From assembly GCF_003385845.1 (NCBI RefSeq), contig NZ_QRDJ01000009.1:1-64000 (forward strand): 64,000 bases of DNA, read 5' to 3'. The position numbers and the translations under genes were made by a program. The notes under the pieces are model-generated. The model was not told the origin of the DNA and did no database searches. It saw nothing but the letters and a program-made list of their open reading frames with translations. Below are positions 54,959 through 62,927 of this stretch, piece after piece. How positions within the stretch are numbered: the stretch's first letter is position 1; every line of letters begins with the position of its first letter. The DNA is from Kushneria indalinina DSM 14324 (GTDB lineage: Bacteria > Pseudomonadota > Gammaproteobacteria > Pseudomonadales > Halomonadaceae).

Positions 54959-56260
54959 ATGAATACGCAGAATATTTTCGTGGTAGGCCTTAATGATTTC
55001 AATCGTGCGCGATTAAGTCGGCTGAGAGGCGCCGAGCACTACAACTTCCTCGGGGTCATCGAGCCTGCCGAGGTGTACGACACCGAAATCTTTCCCATCG
55101 AGGCAATGGTCGAACGCGCGGGCACCACGCTTGCCGCCTTCGACGGCCATATCGATGCCATCGTCGGCTATATGGACTTTCCCGTCTCGACGATGCTGCC
55201 GCTGCTGTGCGAGCGCTTTCACACCCGCACCCCCAGCCTCGAGAGCCTGCTCAAGTGCGAGCACAAGTACTGGAGCCGGCTGGTGCAGCGCGAGGTGATC
55301 GGCAACTATATTCCGCGCTTTACCGCTTTCGACCCCTTTGATGACGATGCCCTGACGGTCATCGGCCAGGCGGGGCTCTACTTCCCCTTTTTCATCAAGC
55401 CGATCAAGTCGTCCGGTTCCCGGCTCGGGTTTCGCATCGACAGTCCCGAGGATTTCACCGCCGCCATCGCTCAACTGCGCGAGCAGATCGGCCTGATCTC
55501 GGCGCCGTTCAACTTCATCCTCGACCAGGCCGAGGTGCCCGATGAGGTGCGCGCCGTGGATGGCGGCTTCTGCATGGCCGAGGAGATCATCGGCGGCTGG
55601 CAGTGCACGGTGGAGGGCTATGTCCACGAAGGGCAGGTCAACCCTTACGGTATTGTCGATTCGTTGCGCTACCCCCGGGTACTCAGCTTCCTCTGCTACC
55701 ACTACCCGTCGAGGCTGCCCGAGCCCATCCAGGCCAAAATGTGCGAGCTGACCACCACCGTCATGCGCCACATCGGCTTTGATAACGCCGCCTTCAACGT
55801 CGAGTTCTTCTGGGACGAGGTGCAAAACCGCATCTGGCTGCTGGAGATCAACACCCGCATTTCCCAGTCGCACTGCGATCTCTTCGAGAAGGTCGACGGC
55901 GTCAGCCATCAGCAGGTCACCGTCGATCTGGCCCTGGGCCGCCGGCCCGACATGCCGCATCGCGCGGGCGAGTTCCCGGTCGCCGGCAAATTCTTCTACC
56001 GGGTGTTTTTCACCGATGCCATCGTCAGCGCCGTACCGAATGATGCAGCGCTTGCGGCACTGTGTGACGACTTCCCCGGCACGATGATCGAGCTGCAGAC
56101 CGTCCCCGGCCAGCGCCTTTCCGAACTGCCCGAGCAGGACAGCTACAGCTATGCGCTGGCCTATATCTGGATGGGAGCCGACAGCAGTGACGCGCTGGAG
56201 GAGAACTACCGCCGGCTCGCCGAGCGGCTGAACTTCGAGTTTACCGACGTGGCCGGCTGA
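54959..56260 (+). CDS. Uncharacterised ATP-grasp ligase
   Basis: This 433-residue protein has an ATP-grasp fold: an N-terminal Rossmann-like part (NIFVVGLNDFNRARLSRLRG), the ATP-binding lysines Lys147/Lys150 in FFIKPIKSSGSRLGF and the metal site Glu282, Glu296, Asn298 and Arg300 (FNVEFFWDE, LLEINTR). These enzymes join a carboxylate to an amine, thiol or other nucleophile with ATP. It shares an operon with the CocE/NonD hydrolase 24 nt downstream, inside an allantoin-degradation cluster. The substrate is not known. AGAGGG precedes the ATG. Confidence 0.88.
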   Translation: MNTQNIFVVGLNDFNRARLSRLRGAEHYNFLGVIEPAEVYDTEIFPIEAMVERAGTTLAAFDGHIDAIVGYMDFPVSTMLPLLCERFHTRTPSLESLLKCEHKYWSRLVQREVIGNYIPRFTAFDPFDDDALTVIGQAGLYFPFFIKPIKSSGSRLGFRIDSPEDFTAAIAQLREQIGLISAPFNFILDQAEVPDEVRAVDGGFCMAEEIIGGWQCTVEGYVHEGQVNPYGIVDSLRYPRVLSFLCYHYPSRLPEPIQAKMCELTTTVMRHIGFDNAAFNVEFFWDEVQNRIWLLEINTRISQSHCDLFEKVDGVSHQQVTVDLALGRRPDMPHRAGEFPVAGKFFYRVFFTDAIVSAVPNDAALAALCDDFPGTMIELQTVPGQRLSELPEQDSYSYALAYIWMGADSSDALEENYRRLAERLNFEFTDVAG

Positions 56261-56284
56261 GGCGTCGCTTTTCAGGGAACCGCC

Positions 56285-58312
56285 ATGCAGATCATCAACG
56301 ATTTTCCCCACCGGGTGCTCGAAGAGGAGACCTGGATCGACATGCCCGACGGCCTGCGACTGGCGGCACGCATCCGGCGCCCGGCAGATGGACCGCCGGT
56401 GCCCGCCATCCTCGAATACCTGCCCTATCGCAAGCGCGACCTCACGGCCCAGCGCGACGCCGGCATGCATCACTACTGGGCCGGCCACGGCTACGCCGGG
56501 GTACGCGTCGATATCCGCGGTACCGGCGAGTCCGACGGCGTCCTGCTGGATGAATATTTTCAGAGCGAGCTCGATGACGGCGTCGCCATCATCGAGTGGC
56601 TGGCACGCCAGAGCTGGTGCAACGGCAGCGTCGGCATGGTGGGTATCTCCTGGGGCGGCTTCAACGGCCTGCAGATCGCCGCCCTGCAGCCCCCGGCGCT
56701 CAAGGCGATCATCACGATCTGTTCCACCGATGATCGCTATGCCGACGACGTACACCACATGGGCGGCTGCCTGCTGGTCGATAACCTCTCCTGGGCCTCG
56801 ACCATGTTCGACGGCAACGCCTGTCCGCCCGACCCGGCGCTGGTCGGTGAACGCTGGCGCGACATGTGGCGCGAGCGCCTCGCGGGCAGCGGGTTGTGGC
56901 TGGAGAAGTGGCTGCGCCACCAGCGCCGCGACGACTACTGGAAGCACGGCTCGGTGTGCGAGAACTTCAGCGCCATTCGTTGCCCGGTCTACGCCATCAG
57001 CGGCTGGGCCGACGGCTACTGCAATGCCGTCTTCCGTCTGCTGGCGGGGCTCGAGGGGCCGGTCAAGGGGCTGATCGGCCCGTGGGCGCACAAGTATCCG
57101 CACCTGGGTGTGCCGGGGCCGGCGATCGGATTTCTGCAGGAGTCGCTGCGCTGGTGGGATCAGTGGCTCAAGGGGATCGACACCGGCATCATGGCGGAGC
57201 CGGCGCTGCGGGTCTGGATGCAGGACTCGGCGCCCCCCTCGACCAGCTACGACCATCGTCCGGGGCGCTGGGTATCGGAGCCCGTCTGGCCCTCTCCCAA
57301 CATTGTCACGCAGCGCTTTCAGCTCACTGCCGGCCATGGCCTGATCAGCGAGGAGAAGGGCGTGGCGCCCCTTGATGATCGAGCGCTGAGCGTGCGCTCC
57401 CCGCTGTCGGTGGGGCTGCATTCGGGCAAATGGTGCTCCTACAACGCCCCGCCCGACCTGCCCCACGACCAGCGCGAGGAGGATGGCGGCGCCCTGGTCT
57501 TTCAGACCGCGCCACTGGAGGCGGCGCTTGAGATCTGCGGACAGCCGGTGCTGACGCTGTCACTCTCTGCCGACCAGCCGGTAGCGATGGTGGCGGTGCG
57601 GCTGATCGATATTCATCCGGACGACAAGGCCACCCGGGTTTCCTGGGGGCTTTTGAACCTCACCCACCACGACAGCCACGAACACCCCGAGCCGCTGGAG
57701 CCGGGGCGCCCCTACCGGGTGCAGGTGGCCCTCAAGCACATCGCCCAGCAGTTTCCCGCCGGCCACTCGGTTCGGGTCTCGGTCTCCACCAGCTACTGGC
57801 CGCTGGCCTGGCCGGCGCCACGCCCGGTACGGCTGACGCTCCATCCGGCCGAGTGCCGCCTGCACCTGCCGGTGCGCGCGCCGCGCCCGGAAGAGGAGGC
57901 GGCCCTGCCCGACTTTGGGCCGCCGCAGGCCGCTCCGCCGCTGGCCACCACCATGCTTGAGCCCGGCAGCGAGGCCTGGCGAACGATTCGCGACCTTGCC
58001 ACCGACCGTAACACCCTGGAGGTGATCAATGACGAGGGGCGCTACCGCCTCGACGATATCGACCTTGAAATCGCCGGCCGGGTTACCGAGCGCTACCACT
58101 ATACCTACGGCGACTACGACAGCGTCGAGGGCACCACGCTGTGGGAGCGAGCGTTTCGCCGCGGCGACTGGCAGGTGCGCACGCGTACCCATACGCGCCT
58201 GACCGCCACGGCCGAAGCGTTTCGCATTCAGGCCACGCTGGATGCCTGGGAGGGCGAGACACGGGTCTACTCGCAGAGCTGGGATGAGCACATTCCGCGG
58301 GATCTGGTGTAG
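56285..58312 (+). CDS. CocE/NonD family hydrolase (X-Pro dipeptidyl-peptidase S15 type)
   Basis: The 675-residue protein has the S15 alpha/beta hydrolase domain: Ser122 in GMVGISWGGFNGLQ, Asp in ISGWADGYCNA and His in GPWAHKYPHLG. A C-terminal jelly-roll (about 400-675) follows. Relatives cleave X-Pro peptides, cocaine or other esters and amides. No signal peptide is seen, so it is cytoplasmic. Its immediate pairing with an ATP-grasp ligase suggests the two act on the same acyl or amide product, one making or activating it and the other hydrolysing it. This is inference. Confidence 0.88.
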   Translation: MQIINDFPHRVLEEETWIDMPDGLRLAARIRRPADGPPVPAILEYLPYRKRDLTAQRDAGMHHYWAGHGYAGVRVDIRGTGESDGVLLDEYFQSELDDGVAIIEWLARQSWCNGSVGMVGISWGGFNGLQIAALQPPALKAIITICSTDDRYADDVHHMGGCLLVDNLSWASTMFDGNACPPDPALVGERWRDMWRERLAGSGLWLEKWLRHQRRDDYWKHGSVCENFSAIRCPVYAISGWADGYCNAVFRLLAGLEGPVKGLIGPWAHKYPHLGVPGPAIGFLQESLRWWDQWLKGIDTGIMAEPALRVWMQDSAPPSTSYDHRPGRWVSEPVWPSPNIVTQRFQLTAGHGLISEEKGVAPLDDRALSVRSPLSVGLHSGKWCSYNAPPDLPHDQREEDGGALVFQTAPLEAALEICGQPVLTLSLSADQPVAMVAVRLIDIHPDDKATRVSWGLLNLTHHDSHEHPEPLEPGRPYRVQVALKHIAQQFPAGHSVRVSVSTSYWPLAWPAPRPVRLTLHPAECRLHLPVRAPRPEEEAALPDFGPPQAAPPLATTMLEPGSEAWRTIRDLATDRNTLEVINDEGRYRLDDIDLEIAGRVTERYHYTYGDYDSVEGTTLWERAFRRGDWQVRTRTHTRLTATAEAFRIQATLDAWEGETRVYSQSWDEHIPRDLV

Positions 58313-58384
58313 GGCTCGTTTCTCCACCGATGCACGCCACCGCCCGCTTTCCCGGCGGTGGCACGCCATCGACCCGGTGATGGG

Positions 58385-59287
58385 CTAGCCCATCGCCAGC
58401 ATCCACAGCGGCAGCGTGCCCGCGGCCAGCAGGGTCGAGAGGAAAATGCTCGCGCCGACGGTGTGCTGCTCCTCGCCCGCCCGGGCAAAGGCCAGCACAT
58501 TGACCCCGATCGGCCCAGCGGCCGCCAGCACCAGCACGTGCAGCGCCATCGGCGCCAGCCCCGGCACAAGACTGCCCAGCGCCAGCACCAGCAGCGGCAT
58601 GAGCGCCAGCTTGCCGGCACACACCGCCCAGATGGTCGGCGAGGTACGCAGCTGATAGCGGGTCAGCCCCACCCCGACCACGATCAGCGCACACGGCAGC
58701 GCCGCGCGCGCCAGCCAGTCCAGCACCTGCCACAGCGGCTTTGGCAACTCGATCCCCGCGATATTAATCACCACGCCCATCAAAAGCCCTACCACCAGCG
58801 GGTTGGCCAGCGTTTTCAAAAGGCTCAGCACGCTCGGGCGCTGCTCGCTGCCCTGGCCGAGCGCGGCATAGAGTGACTGGGTCGAAAAGAGGATCAGGCT
58901 GTGCACCGCCAGCAGGGCAAAGAGATAGACCAGCCCGTCGTGACCAAACAGCGCCGTGACCAGCGGAATACCGATCAGGACGTTATTGGAGTAGCTCGCG
59001 GCCAGACCGATGGCGGAGGCCTCGCCGGTACGCCGGCGAATATAGAGATTGAAGCCGGCAAACAGCAGCAGCGCCGGAATGAAATAGACCAGCAGCAGCA
59101 GCGGCGACAGCGCATCGGCAAGCGGGGCGCGCGCGATGCCGGTCAACAGCAGACAGGGCAGGAAAAGGCGAAAGGTGACCCAGGAGAGCCCGCCGGCGCT
59201 GGACGGCGTCAGCCACTGCCGCCAACCCAGCACATAGCCGACCACGATCAGCGTGAAGATGGGCAGTATCGCGAGTATGGCGGCCAT
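58385..59287 (-). CDS. AEC family transporter (auxin efflux carrier type)
   Basis: The 300-residue protein has ten likely membrane helices arranged as two repeats. ASYSNNVLIGIPLVTALFG carries the conserved Asn region, and LLMGVVINIAGIELPKPLWQVLDWLARAALPCALIVVGVGL is the family's central part. Members export or take up organic acids and auxin-like acids. Its position between the hydrolase and amidase genes suggests transport of a cluster metabolite. It is transcribed opposite to the CocE gene. Confidence 0.9.
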   Translation of the reverse strand: MAAILAILPIFTLIVVGYVLGWRQWLTPSSAGGLSWVTFRLFLPCLLLTGIARAPLADALSPLLLLVYFIPALLLFAGFNLYIRRRTGEASAIGLAASYSNNVLIGIPLVTALFGHDGLVYLFALLAVHSLILFSTQSLYAALGQGSEQRPSVLSLLKTLANPLVVGLLMGVVINIAGIELPKPLWQVLDWLARAALPCALIVVGVGLTRYQLRTSPTIWAVCAGKLALMPLLVLALGSLVPGLAPMALHVLVLAAAGPIGVNVLAFARAGEEQHTVGASIFLSTLLAAGTLPLWMLAMG

Positions 59288-59375
59288 GGATGCTCCTGTG
59301 GGTCATGTTCCCATGGCGCCAGTGGATCGATGCGCCCGGACAGGAGGGCATCATAACGGCCGGGCCGTTTTATGC

Positions 59376-60560
59376 CTATGCACGATAGCCTCGCGCCCGT
59401 GCCACCAGATGTCGGTCCTGGCCGGGCGCCCCCAGCAGCGACAGTCCCCAGGGCGCGTGGCCGCCCCCTTCACGATCATCCAGCATGCAGGGCATGGAGA
59501 GCTGCGGGGCACCCCAGAGACCGGCCAGCGCCGTCATGCCCATCAGGCATTCGCGGTAGGCCTCCAGACGCTGGCCGGTCAGGCTCAGAAGCGGCGAGGC
59601 GCCCGGTGCGGTGGGCAGGGCCAGCAGCTGGGCGCCGTCATCACTGAAAGTACGCAACGCGTCGATGATCTCCGCGCGCGCCTTGAGCGCGACCTGCTCG
59701 TCCGACTCGGTCAGGGTGGCGCACCACTGGAAACGCGCCTCGATATCCGGCGCCAGCCGCGGCTTTTCGCGGGTCATCCACGCACCGTGGACCCGCCAGA
59801 TATCACGCCCCTGCAGCACGCGAAAGGTGCGCCCCAGATGGGCCAGCCACTGATCCGAGAGCGGCTGGACCAGCAGGTCCTGCCGAGCGCCGAGCGTTCG
59901 ATGAAAGCGTGAGGCCTCGCTGGCGAGCGCCTCGGGCACCAGCAGGGTCATGACACTGTCGGGCGCGGCACTGCGGCCCTCGGGCAGCAACACCTCTGCT
60001 ACACTGGCAAGCGCGTCATGATCCCGGCACAGCCAGCCGACCGTATCAAAACACGGCGCCAGCGGCACGAGTCCGTCGCAGCCGATCGCGCCGTGCGTGG
60101 GGCGCAGCCCCCATAGCCCGTTGTAGCTGGCCGGAATGCGAATCGAGCCGCCGGTGTCGGTGCCCAGGCCGATGTCGGCTTCGCCGCGCGCTACGGCGAT
60201 GGCCGAGCCGGAGCTGGAGCCGCCCGGCAAACGCTCGGGCGCCTTCGGATTGACCGGGGTGCCGTAGTGCACGTTGGCGCCGTTGAGGCTGTAGGCGAAC
60301 TCGTCGGTCTGGGTCTTGCCGGCAAGCGCTGCGCCGGCCTCCAGCAGCGCCTGCACGGCGGGCGCAGTACGCTGGGCCGGGCGCTGGGCGGTCGCCCAGT
60401 CGGGATTGCCCGCCCCGGTGATCTCGCCTTTGATATCAAAAAGATCCTTGACCGCCAGACGCTGCCCGGCCAGCGGGCCGCGCTCCGTGATCGCAGCACG
60501 GCGCTCGGGGGCTCCCTTGACCCAGACGCTGCGGTCCACACGCTCGATGACGTCACTCAT
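59376..60560 (-). CDS. Amidase signature family hydrolase
   Basis: The 394-residue amidase has the Ser-cis-Ser-Lys triad: Lys38 in RLAVKDLFDIKG, a cis-Ser in LPGGSSSGSA (115-119) and Ser139 in GTDTGGSIRIPAS. It is shorter than most family members (about 450-500), but all core motifs are present. Substrates of such enzymes include amides, carbamoyl and allophanate-type compounds. The amidase lies in the allantoin cluster, so a ureido or carbamoyl intermediate is possible. ATG 60560 has CAGGGAG upstream. Confidence 0.9.
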   Translation of the reverse strand: MSDVIERVDRSVWVKGAPERRAAITERGPLAGQRLAVKDLFDIKGEITGAGNPDWATAQRPAQRTAPAVQALLEAGAALAGKTQTDEFAYSLNGANVHYGTPVNPKAPERLPGGSSSGSAIAVARGEADIGLGTDTGGSIRIPASYNGLWGLRPTHGAIGCDGLVPLAPCFDTVGWLCRDHDALASVAEVLLPEGRSAAPDSVMTLLVPEALASEASRFHRTLGARQDLLVQPLSDQWLAHLGRTFRVLQGRDIWRVHGAWMTREKPRLAPDIEARFQWCATLTESDEQVALKARAEIIDALRTFSDDGAQLLALPTAPGASPLLSLTGQRLEAYRECLMGMTALAGLWGAPQLSMPCMLDDREGGGHAPWGLSLLGAPGQDRHLVARARGYRA

Positions 60561-60703
60561 GTGCACTCCCTGGCCTGACCGGCGCTGTTTGAGGTATGAC
60601 ACAGCACTACTGCAACCTTCGTGCCAGTCTGGTGCAGCGCCCTTTTACAGCGCACTTCAGGCCTTCGAATGACCGGGGCGTCAGGCGCCGGCGGCCGGCA
60701 AAC

Positions 60704-60720
60704 TGCACATTCTCGGTGCA
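60704..60720. promoter_or_regulatory. TGCAC inverted repeat upstream of the amidase gene
   Basis: TGCAC and GTGCA arms flank 7 bases, and GTGCAC follows at 60725-60730. The site lies 144 bp upstream of the amidase start, downstream of the RpiR terminator. It is a candidate operator, perhaps of the adjacent RpiR-type regulator. Confidence 0.35.
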
Positions 60721-60751
60721 ATAAGTGCACGCCCTGCCCTGCAATGGACAC

Positions 60752-60775
60752 AAAAAAGGCGGCCCGCGGGCCGCC
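60752..60775 (-). terminator. Terminator of the RpiR-type gene
   Basis: On the minus strand a GGCGGCCC/GGGCCGCC stem is followed by TTTTTTGTG, about 24 nt after the stop at 60799. It separates the regulator from the amidase. Confidence 0.93.
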
Positions 60776-60798
60776 TCTGATCAAAGCCGGGCGTCAAC

Positions 60799-61638
60799 TC
60801 AGGAGAGTTCCTCCAGACCTGAATAGGCCTCACTAATGGCATCAATGCGTGCGCGCCCCTCGCCGAGGCGCTTGTGCAGCAGCGCGTTGGACAGCAGATT
60901 GATCAGGCTCATCACCGAGGTGTAGCTGTCAAAGGCAGAGACGCTGTCCAGCGGACACTCCAGCTGCCAGGTGGGAGACGCCCCGGCAGCGGCCAGGGTG
61001 GGGTCGCCGATCAAAAGCGTGTCCACACCGCCGTCCTTGAGCTGCTCGAGCAGACTCGAGAACCCGTGCGCCCGGCGCCGAAAGCCCATGACGATCGCCA
61101 GCGTGCCCTTTGGCACGCCGACCAGTTCCTCGCCCAGCGACTGACCCGGCAGCGGCGCCAGGCGCACGCCGGGACGCACCTGCATCAACTGCTGGCGCAG
61201 GTGCAGGGCGGGCGGATAGCCGTTGCGATAGCCAATCACCAGCACCTCGGGGGCACAATCCAGGGCCTCGACCAACGCATCAAAGGTCCCGGCATCGATG
61301 GCCGCCAGCATCTGGTGCAGGTTGTCGCGCTCGCGCTCGAAGTGGCGCTGGAAGCGCTCCAGCCCACTGCCCAGCGCACTCGAGTCGGTGACCAGCGGCA
61401 CGCCATGATAGCGAAGCTCACGGGCGTGCTGGCGCACCTCGCTGAAGCTGGCAAACCCCAGCCGCCGAAAGAGCCGGCTGACCGTGGCCTTGGAGACCCC
61501 GGTCAGCCGGGCCAGATCCGCGGCGCTGTAGACGGCGACATCGTCGAAGTGATCGAGGATAAACCCCGCCACCTTCTGCTCGTTGGGCGTGAGCTGATCA
61601 AACTGCTGGCGCAGTCGCTGGCCCAGATGCTGTTCCAT
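60799..61638 (-). CDS. MurR/RpiR-family transcriptional regulator (HpxU-like)
   Basis: The 279-residue regulator has an N-terminal RpiR helix-turn-helix (LTPNEQKVAGFILDHFDDVA, YSAADLARLTGVSKATVSRLFRRLG) and a C-terminal SIS-like sugar-phosphate binding domain (about 110-250). Its place beside the allantoate amidohydrolase and aminotransferase genes matches HpxU-type regulators of purine catabolism. GAGGCGAG precedes the ATG. Confidence 0.9.
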   Translation of the reverse strand: MEQHLGQRLRQQFDQLTPNEQKVAGFILDHFDDVAVYSAADLARLTGVSKATVSRLFRRLGFASFSEVRQHARELRYHGVPLVTDSSALGSGLERFQRHFERERDNLHQMLAAIDAGTFDALVEALDCAPEVLVIGYRNGYPPALHLRQQLMQVRPGVRLAPLPGQSLGEELVGVPKGTLAIVMGFRRRAHGFSSLLEQLKDGGVDTLLIGDPTLAAAGASPTWQLECPLDSVSAFDSYTSVMSLINLLSNALLHKRLGEGRARIDAISEAYSGLEELS

Positions 61639-61651
61639 GGTGATCTCGCCT

Positions 61652-61677
61652 CAAAAACCGGGCAGCGCACTGCCCGG
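61652..61677 (-). terminator. Terminator after the allantoate amidohydrolase gene
   Basis: On the minus strand CCGGGCAG, loop TGCG and CTGCCCGG are followed by TTTTTG, about 20 nt after the stop at 61698 and just before the RpiR gene. Confidence 0.9.
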
Positions 61678-61697
61678 CGTATGCCTGGCAGGCGGTA

Positions 61698-62927
61698 TCA
61701 GCGCACAAGCGCGGTGACGGCACCGCTCATGGCGTTGAGGGCGTCATCCACATCGCGGGCCTGTACCGACTCGTCCGGATGATGGCTGATGCCGCGGGCG
61801 CAGCGCACAAACAGCATGCCGATGTCGCAGATGCCGGCCATCGCCATGCCGTCGTGCCCGGCGCCGCTGGCCAGCCGCAGAACCGGGCCCGTATCGGTGC
61901 CGATCACGGTGCCGATCGCGCCGGACAACGCCTCGACCAGCCGCGGCGAGCAGGCCACCGCCGGTGCCGAGTGGGTCTCCTGCCAGTGCCAGACCAGCCC
62001 GCGGGTCTCGCCAATGCGGTCACAGGTTTCACGAATGGCCGCCAGTGTCCGGTCGCGGTCCTCGTCGCGCTCGGCGCGAATGTCGAGCGTCATGCGCACC
62101 TCGCCGGGGATGACGTTGACCGCGCCGGGAAAGGTCTCGAGCGAGCCAACCGTGGCGACGATGCCGGCGGCGCGCGCCAGCGTTTCGATGGCCACGATCG
62201 CCTCGGCCGCCCCGGACAGCGCATCACGCCGCAGCGCCAGCGGCGTGGTACCGGCATGACCCGCCTCACCGCCGATGGTAATGCTGAACCGGCGCGCACC
62301 GGCAATGGCCGTGACCACGCCCAGCGAGCGGCGCTCGGCTTCCAGCACCGGGCCCTGCTCGATGTGCGCCTCCAGATAGCCGGCCACGGTCTCGGGGGCG
62401 CGGGCGGCATCACCGACGCGCTCGGGGTCGAGGCCGAAGTCGATGAACGCCTGGCGAAGCGTCACGCCGTCACGACCGGTGATCTCCCACCAGGCGTCGT
62501 CCCAGCTGCCGGCCACGGCGCGGCTGCCCAGCAGCGCGGTGCCAAAGCGGGTGCCCTCTTCATCGGCAAAGGCGACGACCTCCACCGAGCGGGTCGGACG
62601 CTGGCCGGCGGCGTTTAAACGCGCCGCCACACCGATCGCCAGCAGCACGCCCAGCGGGCCGTCAAAGCGCCCGGCGTTGATCACGCTGTCCGAGTGCGAG
62701 CCCAGCACCAGCGCCGGCAGGGACGGATCACGCCCTTCCAGACGCCCCCACTGGTTGCCGGCGGCGTCCTGCCAGGTCTGCATGCCGGCGTCCTGCATCC
62801 ACTGCGCCAGCTGCGCATTGGCGCGGGCGTGTTCCGGCGTCAGGTAGCAGCGCGTGAGCTGACCGGCATCGGCCGAGATGGCGGCCAGCTGATCACAGGC
62901 CGCAACGATGGCGTCACCGTTATGCAT
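61698..62927 (-). CDS. hpxK: Allantoate amidohydrolase (HpxK; M20 hydantoinase/carbamoylase family)
   Basis: The 409-residue metal-dependent hydrolase has metal ligands in LVLGSHSDSVINAGRFDGPLGV (His, Asp), VVAFADEEGTRF (Glu-Glu) and YLEAHIEQGPVLE (His), with a final His in GISHHPDESV. These mark the AllC/HpxK group that releases ammonia from allantoate to give ureidoglycine. ATG 62927 has CGGGGAGCG upstream and overlaps the aminotransferase stop by eight bases. A longer frame to 63047 is a shadow of that gene. Confidence 0.94.
   Translation of the reverse strand: MHNGDAIVAACDQLAAISADAGQLTRCYLTPEHARANAQLAQWMQDAGMQTWQDAAGNQWGRLEGRDPSLPALVLGSHSDSVINAGRFDGPLGVLLAIGVAARLNAAGQRPTRSVEVVAFADEEGTRFGTALLGSRAVAGSWDDAWWEITGRDGVTLRQAFIDFGLDPERVGDAARAPETVAGYLEAHIEQGPVLEAERRSLGVVTAIAGARRFSITIGGEAGHAGTTPLALRRDALSGAAEAIVAIETLARAAGIVATVGSLETFPGAVNVIPGEVRMTLDIRAERDEDRDRTLAAIRETCDRIGETRGLVWHWQETHSAPAVACSPRLVEALSGAIGTVIGTDTGPVLRLASGAGHDGMAMAGICDIGMLFVRCARGISHHPDESVQARDVDDALNAMSGAVTALVR

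Noticed and set aside
55013-57466. An 817-codon open frame on the minus strand opposite the ATP-grasp and CocE genes
   Set aside because: It is antisense to two genes with intact catalytic motifs, has no recognisable domain and the biased composition typical of an opposite-strand shadow in GC-rich DNA.
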